Source: UBA3210 sp963610315
GTDB taxonomy: Bacteria; Bacillota_I; Bacilli_A; RFN20; CAG-449
Length of the DNA stretch: 64,000 bases
Assembly: GCA_963610315.1 (NCBI GenBank)
Contig: CAVDMV010000003.1
Coordinates: 1-64,000 of the forward strand
Reading direction: 5' to 3'
In this document: piece after piece, positions 60,703 to 64,000 of the stretch
Numbering within the stretch: position 1 is the stretch's first letter
Layout: every line of letters starts with the position of its first letter
Notes under the pieces: model-generated
Told to the model about the DNA's origin: nothing
Seen by the model: only the letters and a program-made list of their open reading frames with translations
Database searches by the model: none
Translations under genes and position numbers: made by a program

Positions 60703-61693
60703 TTAAATCTCTATTCATTAAGGAAATAATCTCCTCACGAGGAGATTTTTTTTCGAATAGCACATGATAAACGCCAGCAACAATCGGCATTTCAACATGA
60801 TATTCTTGACACGCTTTATATAAATAAGAGCACGCTTTAACTCCTTCAACAGTTTTAGAATTATTCTTCAATACTTCTGTTGCATCATTAGCTTGACCAA
60901 TTGCATAACCAAAGCTAAAGTTTCTCGATTTAAAAGAAGTACAAGTCAAGAATAAATCTCCAATACCAGTTAAGCCTAAATATGTCTCTTTTTTTCCACC
61001 TTTATAAACACCAAACTTCGTCATTTCATGTAAGCCACGGGTAATTAAAGCAGCTCTTGCATTATCTTGAAAGCCAAGGCCAGAACAAATACCACTGGCA
61101 ATTGCAATAACATTTTTAATACACGCTCCATATTGAGCACCAATTTCATCATCGTTAGTATAAACTCTAAAATATTGATTAGAGAACATCTTTTGTACGA
61201 TTTCTGCATAAGCTAAATTTTTACTAACCGCACTTATAAGGGTAAATTCTTTATTCGCTACTTCTAAAGCAAAACTAGGTCCAATTAAAGTAACAACATC
61301 TTTATAAGAATATCCTTCTAAAGCTTTTTTTATTGTATCTGATAAAGGAGAGAAAGTTGTTCCATCTAATCCTTTAGCCACATTTATAATTAAAGTTTCC
61401 CCTAAAGAATATTCTTTAATTTGTTCACATACTGAAACTAAAGAAGAACTAGGTACGGCAAGAAGAATTACTTCTGGAAGAAAATCTTTTAAGCAATATG
61501 AAATAGAAGTAGTTGCTTTTAAAGATGAATTTAAGATTGTTTCATTAAAGAATTTAGAATTTTTATGATTTAAATTAATATCATTTACTTCATTTTCATT
61601 AATACCATAGATTAATACTTCATGTTGGTTATCTGAAAGAACATTACCTAAAGCAGTTCCCCAAGACCCACTTCCTAAAATCGCTACTTTCAT
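60689..61693 (-). CDS. gpsA: Glycerol-3-phosphate dehydrogenase [NAD(P)+]
   Basis: Reduces dihydroxyacetone phosphate to sn-glycerol-3-phosphate for phospholipid synthesis. 334 residues. N-terminal GSGSWGTALGNVL (7-19) nucleotide motif, LIGPSFALEV near 135, catalytic Lys in CIKNVIAIASGI near 189, and GLTGIGDLFLTC near 245. Its start overlaps the VanZ-like gene stop by 4 bases (ATGA), so translation is coupled and the two may share an envelope-lipid role. Confidence 0.97.
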   Translation of the reverse strand: MKVAILGSGSWGTALGNVLSDNQHEVLIYGINENEVNDINLNHKNSKFFNETILNSSLKATTSISYCLKDFLPEVILLAVPSSSLVSVCEQIKEYSLGETLIINVAKGLDGTTFSPLSDTIKKALEGYSYKDVVTLIGPSFALEVANKEFTLISAVSKNLAYAEIVQKMFSNQYFRVYTNDDEIGAQYGACIKNVIAIASGICSGLGFQDNARAALITRGLHEMTKFGVYKGGKKETYLGLTGIGDLFLTCTSFKSRNFSFGYAIGQANDATEVLKNNSKTVEGVKACSYLYKACQEYHVEMPIVAGVYHVLFEKKSPREEIISLMNRDLKRES

Positions 61694-63234
61694 AACTCCT
61701 CCTTAATAGATTTTTTTGTCTTGTGTAGATAAATGATCATATCAATTACTAATATAATTAAAAATGGAATACTCACACCTAACATATCAATACCGACATC
61801 TTTAAATGATGGTCCTCTAGATCCGGCAAATATTTGAATAATTTCACTACCTGAAGCAAGAATAAAACTTACTCCAATTGAGATAGGATAAGCGATATAT
61901 TTCTTTTTAATAAACATTAAATAAGTTAATGTACCAAATAAACTCATCGCCATAAATAAACCAAAGTGACCGACTAACTTTCTAACATAATATGAGAAAG
62001 TATCTAAATCACGAATATAAGGTTGTCTAGTGACATTTACTTTTATTATTTTTTCTAAATGCTTAGAATCATAATCTAACGATATTTTAATATATGTTTC
62101 ACCTTTTTCTAAAGTACGAATTAAACCATTATTATCAATGACTAAGATAGATGTATCGCCACTTTCATACTGAATATTTTTATAAGTAGCTTCTTCATTA
62201 AAAGAAATATTTAGTAATGCTGAATTTAATACGCTTAAAGATAAGGTATCATTATCTAATTTATTATTAATAATTATTTCACTAGGAAATACATCAAAAG
62301 TTGTTAAACTAGTTTTATATAAAACATTAGATGAACTACGAGAAATAACTTCAAGATTTAAATTATCACTTGCTTTATAAATATATAATTTATCATCCTT
62401 AACTTCGCCATATTCATTATCAATTTTATAATATAAATCATATTTGTTTCCGTTAGTAGGTAAGAATGAATAATCTAAATTATAAACTCCATTAACATAT
62501 AATTTTTCATTAAAAGAAGATAACTTATAAGAAGAAATTGCTTCATTCTTCTTTTCACTACCTAACCTAAATTTTAATGTAATATTAATATTATCATTTA
62601 AATTAACATCCATTGAAAATTTAGTTATAGAATCGCCTAAATAGAAGGCACCATATTCATTTACATTAGTTAACGATGAAGTAAATTCTTTTTTATAGAT
62701 ATTAGTATCAGAAACTACATCAATATAATGATATGAAGAAGAACTGATAGCCATATTTTCAATATATTCATTTCCATCAATATAGATTTTATAATCTTTA
62801 ATTTCAGGATAAACTACATTGATGTGTTTAACTAATTTAACATCCTTATTCGCATTAGAAGTAATAGTAATATCACATTCTCCTAAGGAATTAAATTCTA
62901 GAGTACCACTAGAAGAAATTGAAGCTACACCATTATCACTGCTAGAAAAAGATAAGCTCTTATTAGATGCATCACTAGGTAAAACATTTAAATTAAGTGT
63001 TACTTTTTCACCAAGATACATCTTATCTAAAGAAGAATTTAATTCAATATCACTTACATCAATATAAACATTATTTTCTCTAGTAATCTTATTTAAAACG
63101 TAAGAAAAAATGTTCACCACTTTATTAGATTCATTACTAGAAACATTTCCATTAAACGAAGAATGAACAATAATTAATGTTGAACAAATGATATATAAAG
63201 CTAAACAAATGTATTTAAATATCTTCTTTTTCAT
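61690..63234 (-). CDS. VanZ-family membrane protein with inserted Ig-like region
   Basis: 514 residues. TM1 (about 8-25) is followed by HSSFNGNVSSNESNKVV, as in the first loop of VanZ proteins. A 350-residue extracellular part then contains Big2-like segments: LYLGEKVTLNLNVLPSDASNK with SSDNGVASISSSGTLEF near 72-120, and a later YESGDTSILVIDNNGLIRTLEKGETYIKI near 355-385. The remaining VanZ helices follow (415-505): VRKLVGHFGLFMAMSLFG and SEIIQIFAGSRGPSFKDVGIDMLG. So the Ig-like region is inserted in the first VanZ loop. Coupled to gpsA. VanZ confers low-level teicoplanin resistance in enterococci; here an envelope role is inferred. Confidence 0.88.
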   Translation of the reverse strand: MKKKIFKYICLALYIICSTLIIVHSSFNGNVSSNESNKVVNIFSYVLNKITRENNVYIDVSDIELNSSLDKMYLGEKVTLNLNVLPSDASNKSLSFSSSDNGVASISSSGTLEFNSLGECDITITSNANKDVKLVKHINVVYPEIKDYKIYIDGNEYIENMAISSSSYHYIDVVSDTNIYKKEFTSSLTNVNEYGAFYLGDSITKFSMDVNLNDNINITLKFRLGSEKKNEAISSYKLSSFNEKLYVNGVYNLDYSFLPTNGNKYDLYYKIDNEYGEVKDDKLYIYKASDNLNLEVISRSSSNVLYKTSLTTFDVFPSEIIINNKLDNDTLSLSVLNSALLNISFNEEATYKNIQYESGDTSILVIDNNGLIRTLEKGETYIKISLDYDSKHLEKIIKVNVTRQPYIRDLDTFSYYVRKLVGHFGLFMAMSLFGTLTYLMFIKKKYIAYPISIGVSFILASGSEIIQIFAGSRGPSFKDVGIDMLGVSIPFLIILVIDMIIYLHKTKKSIKEEL

Positions 63235-63349
63235 TCATTATCCTCACTTTTAAAAAGTATAGCACTAAAAAAAAGAAATATCATTTATTAAAAATAATTC
63301 TAACCACTTTTTAAAAATTAGTTTACAATAAATACAAGAAAGGGGCCAT

Positions 63350-63559
63350 ATGGAGAAAATATCAAGTTTAGAATTAATTATCTCTTTTTTAAAAGAGGGT
63401 CATATAGTTACATATAAACCTTATAATAATCCTAGGAACTTTCTAATTTTAAAAGAGGACAAAAAGATTAAGGTCTTTAATGATCATCTTTCTTATTTTA
63501 TTTCTGAAAGTGACCTTAAAGAATTAGCTAATCTCTTTGAATTCTATTTATATAACTAA
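63350..63559 (+). CDS. Small protein of unknown function upstream of upp
   Basis: 69 residues, soluble, with an N-terminal helix and short strands (GHIVTYKPYNNPRNFLIL, KIKVFNDHLSYFIS). AAAGGGG precedes the start. It ends 18 bases before upp and is probably in one operon with it. No recognised family. Confidence 0.6.
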   Translation: MEKISSLELIISFLKEGHIVTYKPYNNPRNFLILKEDKKIKVFNDHLSYFISESDLKELANLFEFYLYN

Positions 63560-63577
63560 TAACATCAGGAGGTTAAT

Positions 63578-64000
63578 ATGTTAAAAGTTTGTAATCACCC
63601 ATTAATTGAAGTTAAATTAAACCACATGAGAGACGAAAATACACGTCCAAAGGAATTTAGAGAAGCATTAGATGAAATTGCATCTTTAATGACTTATGAA
63701 GTATTTAGAGATTTAGAAGTAATTGATTGTGATAAAACTATTACAACTCCAACTAGCGCAGTTCTACCAAAGAAGAAGATTAAACAAAATTTAATCATCG
63801 CACCTATCTTACGTGCAGGGCTTGGTATGGTTGAAGGCGTTAGAAATATGGTTCCAACCGCAAGAATTGGCCATATTGGTATGTTTAGAAACGAAGAAAC
63901 ATTAGAACCACAAGAATACTATTTCAAACTTCCTGAAGTAGAAAACCCATTAGTTCTTATTTGTGATCCAATGCTTGCGACAGGTGGAAGCGCGAATGCA
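63578..64000 (+). CDS. upp: Uracil phosphoribosyltransferase (3' end outside window)
   Basis: Salvages uracil with PRPP to UMP. The first 141 residues of about 208 are present. LKVCNHPLIEVKLNHMRDENT at the start, APILRAGLGMVEGV near 80, and LICDPMLATGGSANA, the PRPP-binding loop, at the window end. AGGAGG before the ATG. It complements the de novo UMP operon at 6714-16033. Confidence 0.96.
   Translation, partial: MLKVCNHPLIEVKLNHMRDENTRPKEFREALDEIASLMTYEVFRDLEVIDCDKTITTPTSAVLPKKKIKQNLIIAPILRAGLGMVEGVRNMVPTARIGHIGMFRNEETLEPQEYYFKLPEVENPLVLICDPMLATGGSANA

Noticed and set aside
1..64000. CRISPR array or cas genes
   Set aside because: No regularly spaced repeats and no Cas-like protein found.

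Overview
The window is low-G+C bacterial DNA (roughly 30% G+C by eye) from a member of the Bacilli/Firmicutes, most likely an uncultured gut lineage near the Erysipelotrichia/Mollicutes border. The evidence is Bacillus-like gene order in the pyrimidine operon, CIRCE-controlled groESL, strong AGGAGG ribosome binding sites, lipobox lipoproteins, and a MalK-type ATPase with a large internal insertion of the kind I remember from mollicute UgpC proteins. The standard code is used: Trp is TGG, and TGA ends intact genes (for example those ending at 30138 and 61690). The lineage placement is inference.

Layout. 64-1583: accessory DNA with a DUF4417 gene and an overlapping pair that looks like a small toxin domain plus immunity protein, followed by an unexplained intergenic stretch with strong RNA-like folding (1591-1797). 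1805-6693: oleate hydratase with a TetR regulator, then groES-groEL behind a promoter bracketed by two CIRCE operators. 6714-16152: complete de novo UMP operon pyrB-pyrC-carA-carB-pyrK-pyrD-pyrF-pyrE (minus strand) behind a leader with an attenuator-like terminator; no pyrR or pyrP is present. 16193-21302: GH32 fructosidase, a frameshifted lipoprotein esterase, and a 7TM LytS-like kinase with its response regulator. 21429-24870: four-gene SPFH / membrane / zinc-ribbon operon. 25163-27249: decay zone with a transglutaminase-like gene stopped by one TGA and a SWIM/SNF2 helicase that has lost its ATPase core. 27426-34018: large helical lipoprotein, PI-PLC lipoprotein with a coupled membrane protein, a BcrA-type ABC pair, and an isolated ArdC/IrrE-like gene. 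34145-37682: heterodimeric ABC exporter. 37747-41545: TPR-GGDEF protein and a second helical lipoprotein. 42091-47839: beta-phosphoglucomutase and a three-gene ABC importer whose promoter spacer contains a cre/LacI-type operator. 48036-52581: membrane-anchored HTH regulator, PAS-GGDEF cyclase, MATE transporter with an (AAT)8 run, small membrane protein. 52653-57655: LysR regulator divergent from an AEC carrier and D-2-hydroxyacid dehydrogenase, then pepF. 57701-64000: YczE-like protein, YegP-repeat membrane protein, tRNA-Thr, sugar acetyltransferase, gpsA with a VanZ protein carrying an inserted Ig-like region, a small ORF, and the start of upp.

Taken together, the window shows a host-associated fermenter that makes its own UMP and can also salvage uracil. 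It imports and ferments sugars, probably exports a 2-hydroxyacid, and invests in envelope functions: lipoproteins, a lipid-cleaving enzyme, exporters and two diguanylate cyclases. The least explained elements are the SPFH operon, the two related helical lipoproteins, the structured intergenic stretch at 1591-1797 and the toxin/immunity-like pair. Coordinates of start codons were moved to the AUG with the best ribosome binding site where several were possible.
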